NCBI GenBank assembly: GCA_016222945.1
Contig: JACRPY010000004.1
Location: 124,001-188,000, forward strand
Reading direction: 5' to 3'
Source: Methanobacterium sp.
GTDB taxonomy: Archaea; Methanobacteriota; Methanobacteria; Methanobacteriales; Methanobacteriaceae
DNA length: 64,000 bases
Shown here piece after piece: positions 27,230 through 34,266 of this stretch (the first letter of the stretch is position 1; every line of letters begins with the position of its first letter). Under the pieces are notes generated by a model, which worked only from the letters and a program-made list of their open reading frames with translations, was not told where the DNA came from and searched no databases. The position numbers were made by a program, and so were the translations under genes.

Positions 27230-28246
27230 TTGCCAGAATATGATATTAGTATTTTAAAGTCTCCAGATATATGGAAATATGTTTTTGACGCTTTACCAGA
27301 TCTTATTGCTATTCTTGACCGTGATCATATGGTTATAAAGATTAATAAAGCTATGGCTGACCGCTTGGGGGTTTCTCCTGATCAAGGAGTAGGATTACAT
27401 TGTTTTGAGGTCGTTCATCATACAGATGCTCCAATAATCGGGTGTCCTCACCATGAATTGTTGCAAGACGGACTTGAACATACTTCTGAAGTCCATGAGG
27501 AGAATATTGGCGGTTATTTCATAGTAACAGCTTCTCCCATAAGGAATTCTAAAGGGGAAGTTTTAGGAAGTGTGCATATTGCGAGGGATATAACTGAACG
27601 CAAACTAATGGAAGAAAAACTCAAAAAAACATTGAATGAAAAAGAAATGTTGATAAAAGAAGTTCATCACAGGGTTAAAAACAATCTAATGATGATTTCA
27701 AGTCTCTTGAACATCCAATCAAGTTATATTAAAGATAAAGATGTTAAGGAGCTTTTCAAGGAAAGTCAGAATCGAGCTAAATCCATGGCTCTTATTCACC
27801 AGAAATTATATCAGACTGGAAATGTTAAAGAGATTGAATTTTCTGAGTTTTTACGGTCTTTATCCACTGAAATTTTGCACAGTTTCAATACAAAAAAACA
27901 AATTAATTTAATACTTGATCTTCATGAAGCTACTATTGATGTTGATAGAGCTATTCCTTTGGGCTTGATTGCCACAGAAATTATTATAAATAGTTTTAAG
28001 CATGCTTTTCCTGATGGAACTGGCGAAATAAAGGTTGAATTTTCAAAAAATGGAGATTTGTTTCAACTAACAATTTCTGATAATGGTATTGGTTTTCCTG
28101 AGGATTTTGATTTTAGAACTCAAGGAGATATGGGTATGACTTTAATTAATGGATTAACCAGCCAAATTGATGGTTCTATTGATATGAAAAGAGAAAATGG
28201 GACTAAATTCATTATTAAATTTACTGATGAGAAACCAGATTATTAG
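27230..28246 (+). CDS. PAS sensor histidine kinase (HisKA_2 type)
   Basis: A 338-residue soluble kinase. One PAS domain (residues 10-125; ALPDLIAILDRDHMVIKINK, with an HCFEVVHHTDAPIIGCPHHE cysteine/histidine-rich loop that could bind metal or heme) leads into EVHHRVKNNL with the phospho-His at 146-147. The ATPase follows with TEIIINSFKHAF and DNGIGFPEDF. The core is close to the large kinase at 5,101. Start TTG, preceded by GTGAT; TATA-like TTATATA boxes lie about 40-70 bp upstream. No response regulator is adjacent, as is usual for these methanogen kinases. Confidence 0.88.
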   Translation: MPEYDISILKSPDIWKYVFDALPDLIAILDRDHMVIKINKAMADRLGVSPDQGVGLHCFEVVHHTDAPIIGCPHHELLQDGLEHTSEVHEENIGGYFIVTASPIRNSKGEVLGSVHIARDITERKLMEEKLKKTLNEKEMLIKEVHHRVKNNLMMISSLLNIQSSYIKDKDVKELFKESQNRAKSMALIHQKLYQTGNVKEIEFSEFLRSLSTEILHSFNTKKQINLILDLHEATIDVDRAIPLGLIATEIIINSFKHAFPDGTGEIKVEFSKNGDLFQLTISDNGIGFPEDFDFRTQGDMGMTLINGLTSQIDGSIDMKRENGTKFIIKFTDEKPDY

Positions 28247-28317
28247 ATGATTCATTTTAAATTTAGTTTTTTCTTATTTTTCATAAAAAATAGCTGCTTT
28301 ATCTTTTTTCATTACAA

Positions 28318-28332
28318 AAAAATTTATATACC
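28318..28332 (+). promoter_or_regulatory. TATA box of the tetR-efr operon
   Basis: AAAATTTATATACC is a strong box A. A start about 25 bp downstream would fall at the palindromic operator at 28,352-28,372, so a bound repressor would block initiation. Confidence 0.6.
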
Positions 28333-28351
28333 AAAAAAGAACACTAATTAT

Positions 28352-28372
28352 AAATACCGACGGTCGGTATTT
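28352..28372. promoter_or_regulatory. TetR-type palindromic operator
   Basis: AAATACCGAC-g-GTCGGTATTT is a perfect 10-bp inverted repeat around one base, G/C-rich in an A/T-rich background. It lies between the TATA box and the ATG of the TetR gene. The core TACCGAC/GTCGGTA is a classic TetR-family operator form. This strongly suggests autoregulation of the operon. Confidence 0.8.
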
Positions 28373-28384
28373 TGGGGGAGTGTA

Positions 28385-28978
28385 ATGGCTGAGAGAAAAT
28401 CCAAAGAAGAACGTATTAATGACATAACCAATGCTGCAATGGATGTTTTTTTGGAAAAAGGATATGAGAATACTACAATGGAAGCTATTGCCCAAAAAGC
28501 AGGAGTTAGCAAAGGCGGACTTTACCATCATTTCCAAAGTAAAGACATGATTTTACTGGTTGTAAATCAAAAAATCAGCGAAAAAGTGGGAGGATTATTA
28601 TCTAAAGCAAGTGAATGCTCTTCTATAAAGGAAGGCATACTATTTTACATTGAAAATTATTTAAAATACTGGCTGGATCATCCTAAGGATACTAGCTTCC
28701 TTTTCTTGTCTATAGCTAAAATTTTAGATAATCAGGAGCTTTTAAAATATTATCAGCAATTTACTGTTGATTATATGAAATATTTTGAAGAAGCATTTGC
28801 TATGGGGGTTGAATTAGGTGAATTTATCCCCCATAATGTTAAAGCAAGTGCAATAACATTAGTGGCGGCCATGGACGGAATTTTAAGTTATATGCTTCTG
28901 GATGAGCAGTTAAATCTTGAAGAAGTAGTAAAACATTTTGAAGAAAAATTCATTAAACCTATTGAAAGGAAAAAGTAG
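28385..28978 (+). CDS. TetR family transcriptional regulator
   Basis: A 197-residue repressor. The N-terminal helix-turn-helix is VFLEKGYENTTMEAIAQKAG, then VSKGGLYHHFQSKD. Residues 60-197 form the ligand-binding helical core. The start MAERKSK is fixed by GGGGGAGTG and by homology; the longer frame runs through the promoter and operator and is not real. A perfect operator is just upstream. The two flavodoxin-ferredoxin genes follow, so it likely represses a redox-response operon. The inducer is unknown. Confidence 0.92.
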   Translation: MAERKSKEERINDITNAAMDVFLEKGYENTTMEAIAQKAGVSKGGLYHHFQSKDMILLVVNQKISEKVGGLLSKASECSSIKEGILFYIENYLKYWLDHPKDTSFLFLSIAKILDNQELLKYYQQFTVDYMKYFEEAFAMGVELGEFIPHNVKASAITLVAAMDGILSYMLLDEQLNLEEVVKHFEEKFIKPIERKK

Positions 28979-29015
28979 ATTAATTGAGATTAAAGAGGGT
29001 AGGGATGTTATAAAT

Positions 29016-29798
29016 ATGGAAATAAAAACAATAGATTTCTATTATTTTTCAGGAACTGGAAATACTCTGTTAGTAGTAAACAAAATGGTGGAAACATTTG
29101 AAAAAAGAGGCATTAGTGTTGATCTATGTAAACTTGAAGAATCTAATCCAGAAGATATTAATTTAAATAAAACTATAGGATTAGCTTTCCCTGTGGCGGG
29201 ACTTTCTACATATCCTTTTGTATGGCAGTTTTTAGACTCTCTTCCTCCTGCAAATGGCACGTCAGTTTTTATGGTTGATACTCTTGGAGAGTATTCTGGA
29301 GGTATTGTAGGTCCATTACATAATAAACTGAAAAAGAAGGGTTATAATCCAATTGGTGCTTGTGAAATCATAATGCCTTGGAATATATTTTACATCCAAA
29401 ATAAAAAAGCTAAAAGAAAAAGGATAGATAAGGGACTTAAAAAAGCCGAAAAATTTGCTTTTGGATTAACTGAAGGAAAATCAAATTGGGGAAATTTCCC
29501 TATACTTCCTTTTATCATTTATAAAATTGGTCTTTTTATTATGGGTTTGTGGGAATTAAAATCACAGCAAAAATGGTTTGGATTTAAAGCTAAAAAATCC
29601 AAATGCAACCAATGCGGAATATGTGCTGAAATATGTCCCATAAACAACATTGAAATAGATGAATATCCTGTTTATAAATGTAAATGTCAATTTTGCATGC
29701 GTTGTGTGTCATTCTGCCCCCAAAAGGCAATTCCATGCAAAATAAATTATAAAGGAAAAACACATCGTGCAGTTAAAGTAAAAGAATTCATTAAATAA
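29016..29798 (+). CDS. Flavodoxin-ferredoxin protein (EFR1 family), copy 1
   Basis: A 260-residue protein. Residues 1-150 are a flavodoxin-like FMN domain (FYYFSGTGNTLLVV phosphate loop; VDTLGEYSGGIVGP). Residues 190-245 carry two 4Fe-4S motifs (CNQCGICAEICPINN and CKCQFCMRCVSFCP). It would move electrons between ferredoxin clusters and flavin. The start MEIKTIDF was chosen because homology with the next gene begins there; an earlier in-frame ATG overlaps the TetR gene. It shares an operon with the TetR gene and its near copy. Confidence 0.88.
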   Translation: MEIKTIDFYYFSGTGNTLLVVNKMVETFEKRGISVDLCKLEESNPEDINLNKTIGLAFPVAGLSTYPFVWQFLDSLPPANGTSVFMVDTLGEYSGGIVGPLHNKLKKKGYNPIGACEIIMPWNIFYIQNKKAKRKRIDKGLKKAEKFAFGLTEGKSNWGNFPILPFIIYKIGLFIMGLWELKSQQKWFGFKAKKSKCNQCGICAEICPINNIEIDEYPVYKCKCQFCMRCVSFCPQKAIPCKINYKGKTHRAVKVKEFIK

Positions 29799-29820
29799 AA
29801 CACAAAAAGGAGAAAATAGG

Positions 29821-30609
29821 ATGGTAAATGATGCAATAGATTTCTATTACTTCTCAGGAACCGGAAATACACTTTTAGTTGTAAAGAAAATGATAGATAC
29901 CTTTAAAGAGAAGGGAATTGAGGTAAATCTACATAAAATTGAAGAATCAAATCCAGAAGATGTAAATTTAGGGCATACAATTGGAATTGCCTTTCCAGTA
30001 GCTGTTCTTTCAACATACCCTTTTGTTTGGGAATTTATACGCTCTTTGCCACATGCGGATGGCACAGAAATCTTTATGGTTGATACATTAGGTGGTTTTT
30101 CTGGAGGAATAGTTGGCCCGCTTCGAGAAATAGTTAAAAAGAAAGGATACACTCCTATTGGGGCCAAAGAGATCCAAATGCCTCTAAACATCTTTTATAT
30201 ACAAGATAAAGAAACTAACGAAACTAAAGTTGAAAAAGGAATGGAATCAGCAGAAAAATATGCAACAGATATCATAAATGGAAAAACTGAATGGGGTAGA
30301 GTCCCAATTTTATCAGATGCCATGCATTTACTTTCTATAGGATCTTTAAAGCTTACTGGAGTTGATTTACACCAGAAACTATTCCTTTTCGATGCTAAAG
30401 AAGAGGAATGCAGAAGATGTGGAATATGCGTTAAACTATGTCCTATTGGAAATATAACAATGGAAGAAGGCGAATACCCAAAACATGGCTTAAACTGTGA
30501 ATACTGTTTAAGATGTGTTTCTTTCTGCCCACGACAAGCCATGCCTGCTAAATTTAATTATAAAGGAAAGACATACAGGGCAGTTAAGGCTAAAGAATTT
30601 TTAAAATAG
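29821..30609 (+). CDS. Flavodoxin-ferredoxin protein (EFR1 family), copy 2
   Basis: A 262-residue tandem paralog of the previous gene, 22 bp downstream, with SD AAGGAGA. The flavodoxin part has FYYFSGTGNTLLVV and VDTLGGFSGGIVGP. The ferredoxin part has CRRCGICVKLCPIGN and CEYCLRCVSFCPRQA. The pair end alike (KINYKGKTHRAVKVKEF and KFNYKGKTYRAVKAKEF), showing duplication. The middle linker differs. The expected partner and substrate are unknown; regulation by the upstream TetR protein is likely. Confidence 0.88.
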   Translation: MVNDAIDFYYFSGTGNTLLVVKKMIDTFKEKGIEVNLHKIEESNPEDVNLGHTIGIAFPVAVLSTYPFVWEFIRSLPHADGTEIFMVDTLGGFSGGIVGPLREIVKKKGYTPIGAKEIQMPLNIFYIQDKETNETKVEKGMESAEKYATDIINGKTEWGRVPILSDAMHLLSIGSLKLTGVDLHQKLFLFDAKEEECRRCGICVKLCPIGNITMEEGEYPKHGLNCEYCLRCVSFCPRQAMPAKFNYKGKTYRAVKAKEFLK

Positions 30610-30733
30610 ATAAAAATCAAAGAATGTTTAAATATTTATTAATAAGTCGAATATTTACAAAAAATAAATAAAGAAGAGTAATTTAAAGTTAAAAAACTAT
30701 AAAAACTCTTCTTTAAATTTCCAGAAGCTAATT

Positions 30734-31561
30734 TTAGTTTAGTACAGTTATCCCTGGTTTGCTTTTAGTTGCGTAGTACCTTTTAGCGTATCCATTTGCT
30801 TTATAGTTGTAATCAACCCATGCACCATTCTGGTAAACCTGAACAGACCGATGTCTTGATGAAAGACTTGTGCCGTACTGTATTATTCTGGCTTTAGTAC
30901 CAGAACTTGTAAGCTGGCTGTATAGATTTGCGCTGTTAACCCAACAATCTCCTGTTCCTCTCCCACTGCTATAGCTTGTTGATGTGTATTTTTTAGTGCT
31001 TTTAGTTTTACTTGTTGTGGAACTGGTTTTTGAAGTAGTAGTCAATGTTTTGATTGAACTACTTTTTTGGGAGCTTGTTTTGGTAGTTTCTTGTTTGGAT
31101 GTTTTTTCAAAGCTTTGCATTGCCTGTAAAGTTTCTACTCCAACCCAACCATCTTCTTGAATCCCTGCAGTTTTCTGGAACAGGTAAACAGCCTGCTGTG
31201 TGTCATTACCAAATTGACCGTCAATTTCGCCTGCATAGAAATTGTGCTCTTTGAGCCATTTCTGTAGAATGATAACATCCTCACCAGATGAACCAATGGT
31301 TAAATTGATATCATTAATGCTGGTGTTGAAGTTCTTTTCTTTAAGCCAATTCTTTAAACTGGTAACTTGTTCTTCAGTTAGTCCTGCTAAGATTTTAGTA
31401 TTAACTGCGCTGTTAATAACTGTATTTTGGCCTGTTGTTTGATCTATTTCACTATTTACAAAATTTGTATTGTCTGCAGCCCCTGCAAATGGCAGAAAGC
31501 TGAGTACTACGCAAAGAGCGATAGCTGTCGCTCGGGTAGTACGCTGTATTTTCTTCGTAAT
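30734..31561 (-). CDS. Secreted cell-wall protein: peptidoglycan-binding-like domain plus transglutaminase-like C-terminus (apparent ATT start)
   Basis: A 275-residue protein when read from ATT at 31,561. Signal peptide: (M)TKKIQRTTRATAIALCVVL, then SFLPFAGAA. Two wall-binding-like repeats follow, the second being SSGEDVIILQKWLKEHNFYA with DGQFGNDTQQAVYLFQ (PG_binding_1 type). A Ser/Thr/Lys-rich linker leads to a small domain with Cys (GDCWVNSANLY), His (SSRHRSVQVY) and Asp (WVDYNYKA), the triad order of transglutaminase-like/pseudomurein endopeptidases. There is no ATG, GTG or TTG in frame before the signal peptide; the first ATG would remove it and both repeats. SD GGAGG lies seven bases before ATT. 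Probably acts on pseudomurein. Confidence 0.8.
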   Translation of the reverse strand: MTKKIQRTTRATAIALCVVLSFLPFAGAADNTNFVNSEIDQTTGQNTVINSAVNTKILAGLTEEQVTSLKNWLKEKNFNTSINDINLTIGSSGEDVIILQKWLKEHNFYAGEIDGQFGNDTQQAVYLFQKTAGIQEDGWVGVETLQAMQSFEKTSKQETTKTSSQKSSSIKTLTTTSKTSSTTSKTKSTKKYTSTSYSSGRGTGDCWVNSANLYSQLTSSGTKARIIQYGTSLSSRHRSVQVYQNGAWVDYNYKANGYAKRYYATKSKPGITVLN

Positions 31562-31576
31562 TATACCGCCTCCGTG
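31562..31576 (-). promoter_or_regulatory. SD that sets the ATT start (GGAGGCGGTATA)
   Basis: On the minus strand GGAGGCGGTATA directly precedes ATT. The spacing from GGAGG is seven bases, the same as in the second secreted gene at 59,584, where the sequence is GGAGGCGGTAAA. The conserved CGGTA downstream of the SD suggests selection beyond simple ribosome binding. Confidence 0.7.
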
Positions 31577-31583
31577 TCCAGTA

Positions 31584-31618
31584 CCCTAATCCACCTACAA
31601 ATTAGGGCCCTTTAGGAC
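31584..31618 (-). promoter_or_regulatory. Leader stem-loop before the ATT-start gene
   Basis: On the minus strand CCCTAAT-(10 bases)-ATTAGGG forms a 7-bp stem, extended by an outer GTCC/GGAC pair. It ends just before the SD. A TATA box (TTTTATATA, minus strand, about 31,642-31,650) would start the transcript at the foot of this hairpin, giving a leader of about 55 nt. Confidence 0.55.
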
Positions 31619-32331
31619 AGATCTACTATAACCATAACTTCCTATATAAAAGTTTCGATATATTTTTGAAAAATAGGTGCAATTAAAGCTTATTTAAGGA
31701 AAAAAGGCCTAATTAAAGGGTTTTGTTTCAACTGTTATTGGATTTGCTTTATTTATCCTTATTTTTGCCAAAATCTTTCAAATTAAAAGTTAATTAAAAA
31801 AATTAAATCAGATAAGGTCTATTTTAAAAACTAATAAGATGTGCCCTATGAAATTAGGGATAATATCTGCTTTTATCACCTATAAAAACATTAATGCTCC
31901 TATTATATTAATTATCGCTATAATATTCCAATTTGAATCATAAATAAATATATTTGTGCTTTTTAAAGTAAATATAGAAAGGATAAAAGGTTTAGTCATG
32001 GATTTTAAATATGTAGCATTATCTGCTTTAAACATGGCCAATTTATGTGTTTAGAAGATGTATTTAACGTAATATAACTCCTTAAATTTTAAAACATAGG
32101 ATTTTAATTTAATTTTAAAATTCAGTTCGTATTAATGGGAATTATTGAAATTTTAATAAATATATGTACTTACTCACCTAACTGCATTTGTTTAAACTTA
32201 TTTTCATTTTTTTAAATAAATCAAATAGGTTTCAAATGATAATGTTTCACAAATGAACTCATTAAACATAATAAGCACATTAACATTATTATATTTACAA
32301 TAACTTTTAAAATATCATTTGGAGACTTTCC
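31619..32331. other. Intergenic region of about 710 bp
   Basis: Divergent region between the secreted protein and the HEAT-like gene. Seen: the minus-strand TATA box at about 31,642-31,650; a short CCCTA-tgaaat-TAGGG inverted repeat near 31,842-31,857; and a possible 18-codon frame at 31,998-32,054 (MDFKYVALSALNMANLCV) behind a weak SD, which could be a gene remnant. The rest is A/T-rich with nothing I can support. Confidence 0.4.
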
Positions 32332-32952
32332 ATGAAATCCAAGTATGAATTAGACCAGAAAGACATAAACATTGAAGAACTGGCCAAAAAAGCATTATCT
32401 GATGATAAATTACCCAAAGAGTTAATGGATGGAATTTTATCTAAAGATAACACCACCAGAAAGAACTGCTTTGAAACATTGCAGATTATAAGCAATGAAA
32501 AACCAGAAATTCTCTATCCTAAATGGGATCACTTCCATAAAATGTTTAAAAGCAAAAATAATTACCATAAATACATAGCAGTTTATATACTGGCCGATTT
32601 AACAAAAATAGACAAAGATAACAAGTTTAATGATATGTTTGAAGATTATTACAGAATACTTGCTGGAGATAAGGTGATGACGGCATCTCATGTTGCATTA
32701 AATTCCAGTAAAATCGCCATAAACAAGCCAGAACTGCAAGAAGAGATAATTGAAAGGCTGATAAACATTGAGAATATCCATCAAGGTAAACAAAAGGAAT
32801 TACTTAAAGCTTATGCCATAGAATCCTTGAGAGAGATATATCCTGAGATTAAGGATAAAGAAAAAGTGATGAAGTTTATTGAAGAGCAGCTTGAAAGTTC
32901 TAGCCCTAAAACAAGGGATTTAGCTGCTTGTTTTATTGAAAGATGTGAATAA
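32332..32952 (+). CDS. HEAT-like repeat protein
   Basis: A 206-residue soluble helical protein. Paired helices such as LPKELMDGILSKDNTTRKNC, YHKYIAVYILADLTKID and SSPKTRDLAACFIERCE have the look of HEAT/armadillo-type repeats, which bind other proteins. SD GGAG precedes the ATG. It is convergent with the DUF2115 pair. Function unknown. Confidence 0.65.
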   Translation: MKSKYELDQKDINIEELAKKALSDDKLPKELMDGILSKDNTTRKNCFETLQIISNEKPEILYPKWDHFHKMFKSKNNYHKYIAVYILADLTKIDKDNKFNDMFEDYYRILAGDKVMTASHVALNSSKIAINKPELQEEIIERLINIENIHQGKQKELLKAYAIESLREIYPEIKDKEKVMKFIEEQLESSSPKTRDLAACFIERCE

Positions 32953-32978
32953 GAGTTATTTTAATGAGTAAAGTAAAG

Positions 32979-33509
32979 TCAGACACTTTTATCTTGCTTT
33001 GAAACACAAAAACGACATAAAGCACCAGGAGTATCCAATTGTTTATCCTTCACCGGGCATAAATACTCACCATTTTCATATTTAAGTTTGAATCCTCCTG
33101 GAAACGAAGTTCCAACAGGATGAATTGAAGCCTCTAAAATAAAAGTGGTGTAAATAGAAACAATTTTTGCTAAACGCAGAAAATAAAGCTCCTGTCTAAT
33201 TTTTGATTCTTCAATCTGCTTATTTAATACTTTTAAAAATTCTTGAAGATTACTATTATCTATAAAACCTTTATACTCTTTTTTATCTTCCCTTATATCT
33301 TTAAAACGAGTTATAAATGCTTTGGTGAACGTTTCAACAAATTCTTCCCTGTAACCGGCTTGCATGTACTTTGCATCTTCTTGAATGTATGATGAAGCCA
33401 ACATTATATCGTGCATGTGAATTGTGGATGCTTCTTTTTTTAAAACATGTAGAAGTTCCATCTTTGAAATTTTAGATGAAAAATCCAGTTCTTCAATAGT
33501 TTCAACCAT
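32979..33509 (-). CDS. DUF2115 family protein, copy 1
   Basis: A 176-residue protein. The ending is the clearest mark: IHPVGTSFPGGFKLKYENG, YLCPVKDKQLDTPGALCRFC, with three cysteines that may bind metal. The earlier part is helical (ELLHVLKKEASTIHMHDIML, YIQEDAKYMQAGYREEFVE). This matches a methanogen family of unknown function (DUF2115/UPF0305). The start MVETIEELDF was chosen by alignment with the neighbour; the 22 codons before it are translated repeat DNA. Its SD GAGGTTTT comes from the last copy of the leader repeat. Confidence 0.75.
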   Translation of the reverse strand: MVETIEELDFSSKISKMELLHVLKKEASTIHMHDIMLASSYIQEDAKYMQAGYREEFVETFTKAFITRFKDIREDKKEYKGFIDNSNLQEFLKVLNKQIEESKIRQELYFLRLAKIVSIYTTFILEASIHPVGTSFPGGFKLKYENGEYLCPVKDKQLDTPGALCRFCVSKQDKSV

Positions 33510-33675
33510 ATAAAACCTCAAAAATTTTCTATTTTTGTGGTTCAGGAAATAATGGAATTTTTCCTTCAACCTCAAAATTTTTTTAAAATTTTAGAAAATG
33601 TGCAGCATTTTTCTCAATCTTTGATTTCGAAAGTTCGGAAAATCAAATGATTTCCTCAACCTCGATAAATTTAAT
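33510..33675 (-). repeat. Tandem hairpin/SD-mimic leader repeat before DUF2115 copy 1
   Basis: Read on the minus strand, three GAGGTT(GA) sites alternate with hairpins: GGAAATC-attt-GATTTTC, AGAAAATG-like stem with CATTTTCT, and AGGAAAAAT-tcc-ATTATTTCCT. The junctions are GAAC..., TTTTAAAAAAATTTTGAGGTTGA and GAACCACAAAAATA. The final TTTTTGAGGTTTTAT leads to the ATG. The same unit precedes mrtB, dapB and the thermosome gene. Confidence 0.75.
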
Positions 33676-33684
33676 AAATATCAC

Positions 33685-34224
33685 TTAAAGCATATCTTCA
33701 TCCTGCTCTGCAATGCAAAATCCGCATACTGCACCAGGATTATTCTTCTGATTTTCTTTTACAGGGCATAAATATTTTCCGTCTTTATATTTAACTTTAA
33801 ATCCGCCAGGAAAAGGAGTTCCAGGAGGATGCACAGCCTCTTCAAGAATAAAAGTTGTATAAATAGACATAATTTTGTATATTTTAAAAAAATGAGGGTC
33901 AAAACCTTCCCCTGCTTCAATTTGGGATTCCTGCTCATTTAAAAGGTCAACTGCTTCTTTAAGTTCATCGCAATCAACATGGTCCTCATAATTTTCATTA
34001 TTATCTTTTAAAACCTTTAAGCGAGTTATAAAAGCTTCATTATAAGATTTAAGATACTCTTTCTTGTAACTGGACTGCACATACTTAGCATCTTCTATTA
34101 AAAAATTGCACGCGTTCATAATATCCATTATGGAAATATTTGAAGCCTCTTTTTTTAATATAATTAAAAGTTCTGTCTTTTTGATTTTAGTGGAAAAATC
34201 AATGTTTTCAATTCCTCTAACCAT
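33685..34224 (-). CDS. DUF2115 family protein, copy 2
   Basis: A 179-residue paralog of the next gene downstream. Shared blocks: VHPPGTPFPGGFKVKYKDG, YLCPVKENQKNNPGAVCGFC, FLIEDAKYVQSSYKKEYLK and KIMSIYTTFILEEA. The start MVRGIENIDF was chosen for match with the paralog; a GTG three codons earlier is possible. It lies 42 bp from the divergently ended hel308 gene on the same strand. The two copies are separated by a repeat-filled 175-bp gap. Function unknown. Confidence 0.75.
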   Translation of the reverse strand: MVRGIENIDFSTKIKKTELLIILKKEASNISIMDIMNACNFLIEDAKYVQSSYKKEYLKSYNEAFITRLKVLKDNNENYEDHVDCDELKEAVDLLNEQESQIEAGEGFDPHFFKIYKIMSIYTTFILEEAVHPPGTPFPGGFKVKYKDGKYLCPVKENQKNNPGAVCGFCIAEQDEDML

Positions 34225-34266
34225 TAAAACCACAACCCGATAAATTATGGTGCAAATTCTCCATAG

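Noticed and set aside
28247..28384. 46-codon extension of the TetR gene
   Set aside because: It would run through the TATA box and operator; the SD and homology place the start at 28,385.
31427..31615. Plus-strand frame opposite the secreted protein start
   Set aside because: It is antisense to a well-supported signal peptide and leader and has no SD.
33510..33575. N-terminal extension of DUF2115 copy 1
   Set aside because: The added residues are encoded by the leader repeat and are absent from the paralog.
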